From Paraburkholderia sediminicola (GTDB lineage: Bacteria > Pseudomonadota > Gammaproteobacteria > Burkholderiales > Burkholderiaceae): a stretch of DNA of 64,000 bases. Shown here piece by piece: positions 28,662-37,993 of this stretch. The stretch lies in assembly GCF_902859805.1 (NCBI RefSeq), contig NZ_CADIKC010000001.1, forward strand, positions 1,674,001-1,738,000, read 5' to 3'. Position numbers and translations under genes: made by a program. How positions within the stretch are numbered: position 1 is the first letter of the stretch; each line of letters opens with the position of its first letter. Under the pieces are notes generated by a model, which saw nothing but the letters and a program-made list of their open reading frames with translations, was not told the origin of the DNA and did no database searches.

Positions 28662-31532
28662 TCAACTGCGTGGCACGCCGTCCTCCACCAGCACCGCGAT
28701 AGGCATCGCGCTCAACGCATCGCGCAGATAAAGCAAACCGTTTTCGTCGACCTTGGGGGCCGCCGGACTCAGCCAGTCGAACGACGCCCGTCCGGCCAGA
28801 TCCGCAGGCATTTCGATCGCGGTATCGCCCCATTTGGCCGGATCGACCATTGACAAACCGCTGCCATCGTCTTCTTCGCCGAGCAACCCGGCAGCAAGCC
28901 GGCTTGCCACGACCACAGCCCACGCATTCCCATGCCGCCGTGCAAACGCGATTACACTCGACGCATGCGCACCGCGCACTGCAAGCGGCAGATACGTGCC
29001 TTGACTCAACAACTCCGGCAAATGCGCGCGCAAAGCCAGCACGCGCTGCACTACCGCGAGCTTGACCCGGCCATCGTGCCAGTTCGCCAGAAACTCCGAA
29101 GGCGGAGTTTGTGCGAGCCATGCCTCGCGTTTGGCAAAATCGACGGGCCGGCGATTGTCGGGATCGACCAGACTGAAGTCCCACAACTCAGTACCCTGAT
29201 AAAGATCGGGAATCCCAGGCGACGTCAGCCGCAACACGGTCTGCTGCAAACTGTTGAGCGCACCGGCGCGTCCAATCCGCGCCACGAACGCGGACAACTC
29301 GCGTAGGAAACCGTTGCGCCGCTGCGGCGCCAGGATATCGAACAGGAAATCGCGGCAGCCGGCCTCATAGGCTTCGTCGGGTGCGAGCCAGTTGGTCTGC
29401 AGCTTCGCTTCCCGCAGCGCCTTCAATTGCCATTGCGCGACGCGCTCAGCCAGTTCCTTGACGCCCGCTTCATCGTCCGGCTTTAGATCCGGTGGCCAGC
29501 TGCCCACCAAGGTCTGATACAGCATCGCCTCGGCGGCGGGGCCTGGTGACCAATCGTAGCTTGTGTCGTGGCTCACGCTGCTGATCGGCTTACCGTCGAG
29601 CGCACGTCGATGCGGCGCGTTCAAGGTCGACCACGCACGCAAGGTCGCGCTCCAGTCGTGGGAAATTTCGCTCAACACTGCAAGACGCGCACGCATGTCT
29701 TCGCCACGCTTGTGGTCGTGCGTGGCCGTGGCGAGCATCGCGTGAGGAAAGCGCTGCGAACGTTCGAGATTCGCTGCATGAAATTGCGCGACCGACAAAG
29801 CAAACTCACCCGGGTCCGAGCCGACTTCGTTGCGCGATAGCAAGCGTCCATAGCGATAGCACGCTGTATCTTCAATCGCCTTTGCGGCGACCGGTGCGGT
29901 CAATTGCGAGAACAGCGTCTGCGCGGTGCGCCGCGCGGAACCTGCGTGACTTGGCGGGGCGCCATTCTGACCCTGCTGTTGCGATTGCGCATTGCCGCGC
30001 ACGTTCGGCGCTTCCTCAGCGCTGCCACCAAGCCACGCGTTCACGCGGTCGAGCACCACATAGTCCGCACGCGACAGCGTCTCGCGCGCGCCTGCCAGCG
30101 CCTGTTCGAAATACACGTTATCGGCAGCGCTGCGCAGCCCGTTCTGTGGATAGACCCGATACACCGGAAAATGCACGACCAGTTCGGCCAGCACACGCCG
30201 CAGCGCGGTGAAGGTGAAATCGCGCGTGGTCAGCGAATCACGGGCAATGCGGTGCAGCGCGCGTGCCGCGCGGTCCAGTTCCGCCGAGAGGTTTTCCGCG
30301 AGAATCTTGCGGCGCGCGGCGAGCGCTTCGTCGGTGAAGCGCGGGCTGCGGCCGGTGAGTTCGGCCCACGTCTCTCCGAGCGGTTCGGCGCCGGCCGGAT
30401 CATGCAGCAGTGCGCCCACGTCGTTCATGAAATCGTAGCCGGTTGTGCCGTCCACGGGCCAGTCGTCACGCAACGGCTCGCCACGGCCGAGAATTTTTTC
30501 GACGACCACATACGGCGCGGTGTCACGCAATTCAGTGAGGCGCTGCCGCAGACGTTGACAGTACTCGCGCGGTTCAGCGAGACCGTCCACGTGGTCGATC
30601 CGCAAACCATCCACCACGCCTTCCTGATACAAACGAAAAATCAGCGCGTGCACGGCCTCGAACACTTCGGGCCGCTCCACGCGTACGCCGGCCAGCGTCG
30701 AAATGTCGAAAAAACGCCGCCAGTTCACTTCATCCGAAGCGGTGCGCCACCACGCAAGACGGAAGTGCTGCCGTTCGATCAGCCGATGCAAACGGTCACG
30801 CGTCACCGGGTCTGCGGGCGAATACGATTCCAGCACCAATTCGATCGCCGAGCCGCCGTTTTGCGCGACGAACTCGCGCAGCATGTCGCGTCCTTCGGCG
30901 GCACGCGGTTGATCGGCAGGCTGCGTCGTCAGGCCATGGAAGCGTTCGGCCAGCGCGCTGAGATCGGCGCGATCGGCGCTTTGCAAAATCGCCGGGTAGT
31001 CGATTGGGCACACCGGAAACACATGCGGCCCGTAGCCGATATAAAAGCGCCCGCTGTCGGCCGCAAAATGCAGCGCGATCCGGCCGGCCGCGAGTTCCTC
31101 GCCGTACGGCGCACCGAGTGTGGGCGCCAGTACCTTGCCGCGCAAGGCCGGATCGGGCGAATGCCAGTCGACGTCGAAATGGCGTGCGTACGCGCTGTGC
31201 CGGCCCCATTCGAGGATATCGAGCCACCACGCGTTGCTCGAGCCGCCGACGCCCATATGGTTCGGCACCACGTCGACGATCAGCCCCATGTTGTGCGCGC
31301 GCAGTTTATCGGCGAGGCGTTTCAAGCCCGCTTCGCCCCCGCATTCAGCGTTGACCTGGGTGTAGTCGACGGTATCGTAGCCATGCATCGAACCCGGCTC
31401 CGCGGTGGTGACGGGCGACGCATAAACGTGGCTGATGCCGAGCGCGGCAAAGTAGTCGACATGCTTTGCGGCATCGTCGAAGGTAAAGCCTCGGTGGAAC
31501 TGGAGGCGAAGCGTGGAGCGCGGGACGGTCAT
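28662..31532 (-). CDS. treY: Maltooligosyltrehalose synthase
   Basis: TreY (956 residues) turns the reducing-end alpha-1,4 bond of a maltodextrin into an alpha,alpha-1,1 bond, leaving a trehalosyl end that TreZ releases. It begins STLRLQFHRGFTFDDAA, the TreY start, and shows GH13 regions VDVVPNHMGVGG (residues 87-98), VDGLRIDHVDGLAEP with nucleophile Asp313, and VVVEKILGRGE with acid Glu345. Length is at the upper end for the family. Its ATG overlaps the malQ stop (ATGA) and it is the last gene of the seven-gene operon. Confidence 0.95.
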   Translation of the reverse strand: MTVPRSTLRLQFHRGFTFDDAAKHVDYFAALGISHVYASPVTTAEPGSMHGYDTVDYTQVNAECGGEAGLKRLADKLRAHNMGLIVDVVPNHMGVGGSSNAWWLDILEWGRHSAYARHFDVDWHSPDPALRGKVLAPTLGAPYGEELAAGRIALHFAADSGRFYIGYGPHVFPVCPIDYPAILQSADRADLSALAERFHGLTTQPADQPRAAEGRDMLREFVAQNGGSAIELVLESYSPADPVTRDRLHRLIERQHFRLAWWRTASDEVNWRRFFDISTLAGVRVERPEVFEAVHALIFRLYQEGVVDGLRIDHVDGLAEPREYCQRLRQRLTELRDTAPYVVVEKILGRGEPLRDDWPVDGTTGYDFMNDVGALLHDPAGAEPLGETWAELTGRSPRFTDEALAARRKILAENLSAELDRAARALHRIARDSLTTRDFTFTALRRVLAELVVHFPVYRVYPQNGLRSAADNVYFEQALAGARETLSRADYVVLDRVNAWLGGSAEEAPNVRGNAQSQQQGQNGAPPSHAGSARRTAQTLFSQLTAPVAAKAIEDTACYRYGRLLSRNEVGSDPGEFALSVAQFHAANLERSQRFPHAMLATATHDHKRGEDMRARLAVLSEISHDWSATLRAWSTLNAPHRRALDGKPISSVSHDTSYDWSPGPAAEAMLYQTLVGSWPPDLKPDDEAGVKELAERVAQWQLKALREAKLQTNWLAPDEAYEAGCRDFLFDILAPQRRNGFLRELSAFVARIGRAGALNSLQQTVLRLTSPGIPDLYQGTELWDFSLVDPDNRRPVDFAKREAWLAQTPPSEFLANWHDGRVKLAVVQRVLALRAHLPELLSQGTYLPLAVRGAHASSVIAFARRHGNAWAVVVASRLAAGLLGEEDDGSGLSMVDPAKWGDTAIEMPADLAGRASFDWLSPAAPKVDENGLLYLRDALSAMPIAVLVEDGVPRS

Positions 31533-33730
31533 GGCGTATCAGGCTCCGAAGAAACGTTGGAAGCAGCAGGAACGGTGGCGCCGCGGCGCGCACGGTCGAC
31601 CGCCAGCAGGCGATCGCTGAAGGTGCCGTCCTCGAACAATGCGTCGATGGGCAGGATCACGCGGCGGCGCCAGTTCGGATGCTCGTCGATCGAGCCGGGC
31701 AGATTCGGCTGCTCGACCAGTGCGAGCAGATCTTCGAGCGGGAAAGTGACGAGCGGCCCGGGTGTGGCGGCCACGAAGGCGAGCGCTTCATCCACGGGCG
31801 CCTTGTCGGGCGGCGGCGCCTGCACGTTGGGCGCGGCGACGCCGGCCTGCTGGAACGCGCGCCATAACAGCGCGCGATCGGCGGCGCGTTCTTCCTGTGC
31901 CACTTCCTCCGCGTCGCGGCCATCGGCGCGCGCCATCGTCTGACCGATCCGGTTGCGCCACGTGATGTCACTGCCACGCCACCAGCCCGCCACGGTCGGC
32001 AGATCATGGGTCGTGGTGGTGCCGACAGCGTTGCGGTCCCACGCCTGCGGCGGCTTGAAACCTTTGCCGCCTTCCGCACCTTCGAACCACAGCACGCGAA
32101 TGCCGGCCAGACCGTGTTCGTCGAGCCGCTCGCGGAAACCGTGCGGGACAGTGCCGAGATCTTCGCCGATTACGATCGCGCGATGCCGCCACGATTCGAG
32201 CGCGATCAGCCGCAGCAGGTCTTCGAGCGGATAGCGCAGATAGGCGCCGTTACGCGCGCTCTCGCCTTCGGGCACGAGCCACAGGCGTCGCAAGCCGAGA
32301 ATGTGGTCGATGCGGATGCCGCCCGCATGCGCGAACGCCGCGCGCAGCATGTCGATGAATGCAGAGAAGCCCTGCGTGCGCATCGCGCGTGGCGAGAAGG
32401 TAGTGAGCCCCCACGCCTGGCCGGCCTGGTTGAACAGATCGGGCGGTGCGCCCACCGATATGCCTTGCAGCATGTCGTCGCGGTAAGACCACGCATGGCT
32501 GCCGGCGCTATCGCACCCGACAGCGAGGTCGGCGATCAGGCCGACGGCCATCCCGGCGTCGCTCGCTGCATGCTGCGCGTGCGACAAACCCTTGGCGGCG
32601 AGCCATTGCAGAAACAGATGAAAGTCGACTTCATGCCGATGCGTTTCGGCAAAGGCTTCGACTTCCGGACTGCGCGGATCGCGCAACGCCTCGGGCCAGT
32701 TGCGCCAGTGGCCATTGCCGTCTCCTTGCGCCAACTGCACCGCCTGCAGCGCTTCGAAACGCGCGTGGTCTTCGAGCGCACGGCCGGCACGCTCACAAAA
32801 GCCGTGAAATTCGAGCGCTCGCGGCGTGTCATGCGCGCGTTCCTGGGTGCAGAAGTTTTCGTACAGCGCGCGCAAAACCTTCAGCTTCAGCACCACCGCG
32901 TTTGGCCAGTCGATCAGCGGCAAGTCTTCGAGCGCCGGCCATGCTTCGGTGGCTTGCGCCGCCTCGAGTGCGGCGCGCGCGGCATCGGCGCCGAACACCG
33001 CGGCGGGGTCGATATGCGTGACATTCAGCCACAAACGCGACGACGGCGAATACGGACTGAAGCGATTCGGCTCGGCGCTGAACATCGCGTGCGTCGGACT
33101 GACGGCGAGCGCGTGCGCGCCACGCTTCGCGCTCTCAATCGCCATTTGCGCGAGGGCCGTGTAGTCGCCGATGCCGCCATCGCCGGTGCGGCGCAAGCCG
33201 TATAACTGCGCGGCGATACCCCACAAGGGCGGCGGTTGCGTCGTGGCGCCGTCGTGTAGCGTGCGCCATGCATCGGCGACTGTATAGCAGCGTGACGGTG
33301 CGACGGCCAACGTCACGCGTTGCTCGTTGATCACCAGCGTGTGATAGCCGGGTTCGTCGATCGGCGCGAGCAACGCTTCCTCGCCTTTCGGCGTTGTGAA
33401 GCGGCCGTCGATGATCGAGCCGCTTTCCAGTTCGATCCGGTAGTGACTGCCGGATTTGATCGCCGCGACCGGCAGCGCAATGCCGCGTTCGACCTCCGCG
33501 GTCATCAGCGGCGGCAGTTTTCGGCCGGACAGTTCGGCTTCGAGCGCGGCCGCGCTGTGCCGGATCTGCGTGGCGTTGCCGCACGGCAAGCCCATCCGTT
33601 CAAGGAGCACGGCGAGCGTGCTCTCCGGCACATGTTGCGTCGTATGGTGCGCGTCCCGCCACTCGACTTCGAAGCCGGCGCGCATGGCAAGGGTCACGAT
33701 CGTATCGTTTGGACGGCGGGTGGCACTCAC
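31529..33730 (-). CDS. malQ: 4-alpha-glucanotransferase (amylomaltase)
   Basis: MalQ (GH77) transfers maltodextrin segments between chains, releasing glucose and rebuilding longer oligosaccharides for TreY/GlgX. Motifs include GIRIDHILGLRRLWLVPEGE with the nucleophile Asp, and VIGEDLGTVPHGFRERLD with the acid Glu. The product is 733 residues from the GTG at 33730, which overlaps the treZ stop as GTGA. The frame is open 25 codons further, but those lie inside treZ. The N-terminal 140 residues are the extra domain seen in bacterial MalQ of this length. Confidence 0.93.
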   Translation of the reverse strand: MSATRRPNDTIVTLAMRAGFEVEWRDAHHTTQHVPESTLAVLLERMGLPCGNATQIRHSAAALEAELSGRKLPPLMTAEVERGIALPVAAIKSGSHYRIELESGSIIDGRFTTPKGEEALLAPIDEPGYHTLVINEQRVTLAVAPSRCYTVADAWRTLHDGATTQPPPLWGIAAQLYGLRRTGDGGIGDYTALAQMAIESAKRGAHALAVSPTHAMFSAEPNRFSPYSPSSRLWLNVTHIDPAAVFGADAARAALEAAQATEAWPALEDLPLIDWPNAVVLKLKVLRALYENFCTQERAHDTPRALEFHGFCERAGRALEDHARFEALQAVQLAQGDGNGHWRNWPEALRDPRSPEVEAFAETHRHEVDFHLFLQWLAAKGLSHAQHAASDAGMAVGLIADLAVGCDSAGSHAWSYRDDMLQGISVGAPPDLFNQAGQAWGLTTFSPRAMRTQGFSAFIDMLRAAFAHAGGIRIDHILGLRRLWLVPEGESARNGAYLRYPLEDLLRLIALESWRHRAIVIGEDLGTVPHGFRERLDEHGLAGIRVLWFEGAEGGKGFKPPQAWDRNAVGTTTTHDLPTVAGWWRGSDITWRNRIGQTMARADGRDAEEVAQEERAADRALLWRAFQQAGVAAPNVQAPPPDKAPVDEALAFVAATPGPLVTFPLEDLLALVEQPNLPGSIDEHPNWRRRVILPIDALFEDGTFSDRLLAVDRARRGATVPAASNVSSEPDTP

Positions 33731-35646
33731 GCGTGGCGCTCCTGTTGACCTGCGATGCGGGCATCGTGGCCGATGGCATAGTCGCTGACGTCGCCGGTCA
33801 CCCACGCGACAAACGCGTATGACGGCAACAGCTTGGCGTCGATCTGCTCGCGCACGCGCGGCGGCGTTTCGAAAATCACTTTGCCGGCAGGCGGATCGGG
33901 GAACGCCACGTTCTCCTTCGAGAGATTCAACGCAATCGACAAGGTTTCGCCGTCAGCGAGTTTCCAGCGCGCGATCAGCGCATTGGCGTCGCCACCGTTT
34001 GCGGCGGTCAACACGGTCGAGCCGCACGCTTTGGCATGTTTCAGACGCGGCGTGATCAACTTCGCCCGCACGGCGAGCGCGGATTTGTAGAAGTGCATCC
34101 AGTCGAGGCGGTCTTTTGCATTGTCATCCGCGGCGGGGCTTTGAACAGGCTCGGGCGGCGACGAGGCCGCAAAGGTCTTTACGTCGTTCGGATCGGGAAT
34201 CTGCGCGCGACGCTTTTCGTCGCTGAACGCCGAAAAGCGTGCGAATTCGCGCCGACGCCCTTCGCGCACGGCGTCGGCGAGCTCGCCGGTGTAGTCGGTG
34301 AAAAACAGGAACGGCTGCGTCGAACCGTATTCCTCGTCCATGAACAGCATAGGGATATGCGGCGACAGCAGCAGCAAACCGGTGGCGGCGCGCAAGGCAT
34401 CGTCCGACGTCAGCTTACGCAGGCGCTCGCCGAATGCGCGATTGCCGATCTGATCGTGATTCTGCAAAAACATCACGAACGAGGTGGGCGACAGATGCCG
34501 GCTTGCTTCGCCACGCGGCGCACCGTCGTGAATCGGCGACGGGTCGCCCTGATACGCGAAACCTTCCGAGAGCACGCGTGCAAGGCGACGGATCGGCTGA
34601 TCTTCGTACGCGTGGTAATAGCCTTCCGTTTCACCTGTCAGCAGAACGTGCAGCGTGTTGTGCGCGTCGTCGTTCCACTGTGCGTCGAAATGCGTGTCCA
34701 GCAGGCTCGCGCTGTTGTGCTCGTTTTCCAGCACGAGATGCACGTGCCGCCCGTGCTGCACTTTCGCGCGGATATGGTCGGACAATTCGCGCAACCACGT
34801 GTGATTGTCGATGGCATGCACCGCATCGAAACGCAGGCCGTCGAGACGGTATTCGTTGATCCAGTAGATAGCGTTGTCGATGAAGAAGTCGCTCACTTCA
34901 CTGCGTTCGAAATCGATCGCAGGACCCCACGGCGTGTGTGTGCCTTCGCGGAAAAACGAGCGGGCGTATTGGTGCAGATAATTGCCGTCCGGTCCGAAGT
35001 GGTTATAGACCACGTCGAGAAACACCATCAGGCCGAGACCGTGCGCGGCGTCGATCAGTGCTTTCAGTTCTTCAGGGCGGCCGTACGCGGAGTCGGGCGC
35101 ATACGGCAGCACGCCGTCGTAACCCCAATTGTGCCGGCCGGGAAAATCGTTCAATGGCATGAGTTCGATGGCCGTCACGCCAAGTGAGACAAGCGCGGGC
35201 AGACGTTTCTGCACGCCCGCATAGCCGCCCATCGTGCCGACGTGCAACTCGTACAACACCGTTTCTTCCCACGGGCGACCGTGCCAGTTCGTATGTTCCC
35301 AGCGGTACGCGCGCGGGTCGATCACTTCGCTCGGGCCATGCACGTCTTGCGGCTGGAAGCGTGACGCAGGATCGGGCACCGCATGCTCGCCATCGAGCCG
35401 GAAGCGATACAGCGTGCCCGCGCCGCTCTCGACGGTCGTTTCGAACCAGCCGTTGCCGGCTGGCGTCATGTCGTGCGCGCCTTGGGCCGGTCCGTTTTCG
35501 ATCTCTACCTGCACCGTCTTGCACGAAGGCGCCCAGAATCGGAACCGCGTGCGCGGCTTCGCACCCGTCGCGCCCAGCAACTGTGCGCTGAACGGCAGGC
35601 AATGCGCGTGATGATGCGCATGAGGATCAATCGGACTTTCGGACAT
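33727..35646 (-). CDS. treZ: Maltooligosyltrehalose trehalohydrolase
   Basis: TreZ (639 residues) cleaves trehalose from the end made by TreY. It has a CBM48-like N-domain (about 33-110, with FRFWAPSCKTVQVEIENG), then the GH13 barrel: VVYNHFGPDGNYL (212-224), LDGLRFDAVHAI with nucleophile Asp274 and HLVLENEHNS with acid Glu307. ELHVGTMGGYAG near residue 133 is typical of TreZ rather than GlgB, where this stretch usually reads VHxGSW. It overlaps malQ by 4 bases and starts 29 bases after glgX. Confidence 0.94.
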   Translation of the reverse strand: MSESPIDPHAHHHAHCLPFSAQLLGATGAKPRTRFRFWAPSCKTVQVEIENGPAQGAHDMTPAGNGWFETTVESGAGTLYRFRLDGEHAVPDPASRFQPQDVHGPSEVIDPRAYRWEHTNWHGRPWEETVLYELHVGTMGGYAGVQKRLPALVSLGVTAIELMPLNDFPGRHNWGYDGVLPYAPDSAYGRPEELKALIDAAHGLGLMVFLDVVYNHFGPDGNYLHQYARSFFREGTHTPWGPAIDFERSEVSDFFIDNAIYWINEYRLDGLRFDAVHAIDNHTWLRELSDHIRAKVQHGRHVHLVLENEHNSASLLDTHFDAQWNDDAHNTLHVLLTGETEGYYHAYEDQPIRRLARVLSEGFAYQGDPSPIHDGAPRGEASRHLSPTSFVMFLQNHDQIGNRAFGERLRKLTSDDALRAATGLLLLSPHIPMLFMDEEYGSTQPFLFFTDYTGELADAVREGRRREFARFSAFSDEKRRAQIPDPNDVKTFAASSPPEPVQSPAADDNAKDRLDWMHFYKSALAVRAKLITPRLKHAKACGSTVLTAANGGDANALIARWKLADGETLSIALNLSKENVAFPDPPAGKVIFETPPRVREQIDAKLLPSYAFVAWVTGDVSDYAIGHDARIAGQQERHA

Positions 35647-35675
35647 GATTCATCACCATTCGATATGACTTTCGC

Positions 35676-37895
35676 CTACGTGGTCGGCGAAGTGTCGCTG
35701 CTCGGCGGATGCATACCCGGATCGGGCGGCAGCGCAGTCAACAGCCGCGGTCCGTGCTGCGCGCCGGCTTTCCAGCCCGCCTGCCAATCCGCTTCTCCGA
35801 TAGGCTGCGCCGCCAGCATGACGAGACTGTGCGCGGCCACTTCGACCTCCGGCACGGCCAACCGATGCGGCGCGCTTTCCGGCTCAGCCGTATCTAGCAG
35901 CACATGCCATTCCAGGTGTGGCGCGGGCGGAGTGAAGCGCCGTGTTTCGTCCGCAGCATTGAGCATCATCAACAATACTTCCGTTTCGTCATTCAAGCCT
36001 GGACCCGCGCGCCGCAGCGTGAACGTGCGGCCTTCAGGGTCCTGCCAGGCTTCGATAGTGAGCGGATCGCCGTGTTCATCGAACCAGCCGACATCGAACA
36101 GGCCCGGCAACACTTCGCGATCGCCGAACAGAAAGCGCGTTTCGCGCAGCAGCGGATGCTGTTTGCGCAGCGCGATCACGCGCGCGACGAACGCGGTCAT
36201 CTGACGGCCGTCGGGCGACTCCGCGCGCTCCCAGTCAAGCCATGATAGTTCGTTATCCTGGCAGTACGCATTGTTGTTGCCGTTCTGCGTACGCAGCGAT
36301 TCGTCGCCTGCCAGCACCATGGGTGTGCCGAGCGCCATCAGCAACGTGGCGATCAGCGAGCGGGCCACGCGTTTGCGGGTTTCGAGGAGAACCGGATCGT
36401 CGGTCGGACCCTCTACGCCCCAATTGCGACTGCAGTTTTCGTTGTGGCCGTCGTTGTTATCTTCGCGATTGGCCTCGTTGTGCTTGTGCTCATACGCGGT
36501 GGTATCGGCTAGCGTAAAACCGTCATGCGACGTGACAAAGTTGACCGATGCCCACGGTTTTCTGAAGCGCCGGTTGAACAGATCGGCGGAACCGGTGAGG
36601 CGCGCGGCAAGATCAGGGCGCAAGCCCGCGTCACCGCGCCAGAAGCGGCGCACCGTGTCGCGGAAACGGTCGTTCCATTCGGCAAATCCTGGCGGATGGT
36701 TGCCGAGTTGATAACCGCCAGGGCCGATGTCCCAAGGCTCGGAAATCAGCTTGCGTTGCGACAGGATCGGGTCCTGGCGCAATGCGTCGAAGAAACCGGA
36801 GCCGGGATCGAAACCGTGCTGCTCGCGGCCGAGCGTCACGCCGAGATCGAAACGGAAGCCGTCGATATTGAACTTTGTCGACCAGTAGCGCAGCGAATCC
36901 ATCACCATCTGCAGCACGCGCGGATGCGGCAGGTTCACGGTATTGCCGCAGCCGGTGTCGTTGATGTGGTGGCGTTCGTCGCCTGGGATCAGGCGGTAGT
37001 AGCTCGCGTTGTCGAGGCCGCGCCATGAGACGGTCGGCCCCATCTCGTTGCCTTCGCAGGTGTGGTTGTAGACCACGTCGAGAATCACCTCAATGCCGGC
37101 CGCATGCAACTGACGCACGGCGATACGCATTTCATCGAGTCGATGCGAACTCAGATACGACGGCTCCGGCGCAAAAAATGCCGCGGTGTTGTAACCCCAG
37201 TAATTGCGCAGGCCGCGCTCTACCAGAAAGCGATCGTTCAGAAACGCATGCACGGGCAGCAATTCGACGGCGGTCACACCGAGCTTCAGTAAATGCTCGA
37301 TGAATTCCGGCGACGCGAGCGCCGCAAACGTGCCACGTTCGTGCTGGCGCAAATCGGGGCGCAACATCGACACGCCACGCACATGCGCCTCGTAGATGAC
37401 GGTTTCGCCCCACGGCACATTCGGGCGCTTGTCGTGAGACCAGTCGAAGGCTTCGTCGATCACCACGCACTTCGGCATGGCCGGCGCCGAATCGCGCCGG
37501 TCGATGGACAGGTCGGCGCGATTCGAATGCACGCGGTAACCGAATAACGCGTCGGACCAGCGAAACTGCCCGACCAGTTTGCGTGCATATGGATCGAGCA
37601 ATAGTTTGTGCGGATTGAAGCGATGCCCATGCTGCGGCTGATACGGCCCATGTGCGCGAAAGCCGTACGCCGTGCCGGGGTGCGCATTGGGCAAATAGCC
37701 GTGCCAGATTTCGTCGGTGCATTCGGGCAGCGTGAAGCGCCTGATTTCCTTGCGACCGGTGGGATCGAACAGGCAAAGCTCGATTTTCTGCGCATTTGCC
37801 GAGAACACTGCAAAGTTGACGCCGAGGCCATCCCAGCTGGCGCCGAGCGGATAGGGCGAGCCGGGCAAAAGCCGGTCGGGCATTGCATGCGACAT
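35676..37895 (-). CDS. glgX: Glycogen debranching enzyme (isoamylase type)
   Basis: GlgX (739 residues) hydrolyses alpha-1,6 branches of glycogen or limit dextrins. A CBM48 domain (about 10-130, PLGASWDGLGVNFAVFSANA) precedes the GH13 core with DVVYNHTCEGNEMGPT (273-288), NIDGFRFDLGVTLGR with nucleophile Asp350 and LISEPWDIGPGGYQLG with acid Glu386. The frame is open 16 codons upstream, but the ATG at 37895 has a GGAAGGGGA ribosome site. It lies 98 bases after glgB and 29 before treZ. Confidence 0.95.
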   Translation of the reverse strand: MSHAMPDRLLPGSPYPLGASWDGLGVNFAVFSANAQKIELCLFDPTGRKEIRRFTLPECTDEIWHGYLPNAHPGTAYGFRAHGPYQPQHGHRFNPHKLLLDPYARKLVGQFRWSDALFGYRVHSNRADLSIDRRDSAPAMPKCVVIDEAFDWSHDKRPNVPWGETVIYEAHVRGVSMLRPDLRQHERGTFAALASPEFIEHLLKLGVTAVELLPVHAFLNDRFLVERGLRNYWGYNTAAFFAPEPSYLSSHRLDEMRIAVRQLHAAGIEVILDVVYNHTCEGNEMGPTVSWRGLDNASYYRLIPGDERHHINDTGCGNTVNLPHPRVLQMVMDSLRYWSTKFNIDGFRFDLGVTLGREQHGFDPGSGFFDALRQDPILSQRKLISEPWDIGPGGYQLGNHPPGFAEWNDRFRDTVRRFWRGDAGLRPDLAARLTGSADLFNRRFRKPWASVNFVTSHDGFTLADTTAYEHKHNEANREDNNDGHNENCSRNWGVEGPTDDPVLLETRKRVARSLIATLLMALGTPMVLAGDESLRTQNGNNNAYCQDNELSWLDWERAESPDGRQMTAFVARVIALRKQHPLLRETRFLFGDREVLPGLFDVGWFDEHGDPLTIEAWQDPEGRTFTLRRAGPGLNDETEVLLMMLNAADETRRFTPPAPHLEWHVLLDTAEPESAPHRLAVPEVEVAAHSLVMLAAQPIGEADWQAGWKAGAQHGPRLLTALPPDPGMHPPSSDTSPTT

Positions 37896-37946
37896 GATTC
37901 CCCTTCCTTGTTCTGTTTTATGAACGCTATCGTGGGACTTCATGCA

Positions 37947-37978
37947 ACGGGCGCGCAGCCTGGCCGCCGCGCGCCCGT
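37947..37978 (-). other. GC-rich hairpin between glgB and glgX
   Basis: ACGGGCGCGC and GCGCGCCCGT form a perfect 10-bp stem with a 12-base loop in the largest gap of the operon. No T-run follows on either strand. It may slow polymerase or set transcript ends so that glgX-treZ-malQ-treY are made at a different level. Confidence 0.5.
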
Positions 37979-37993
37979 CTTACAACACTTCCA

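Noticed and set aside
29904..31943. A 679-codon open frame on the + strand across treY and malQ
   Set aside because: It is antisense to two well supported genes with intact catalytic motifs and has no ribosome site or recognisable domain.
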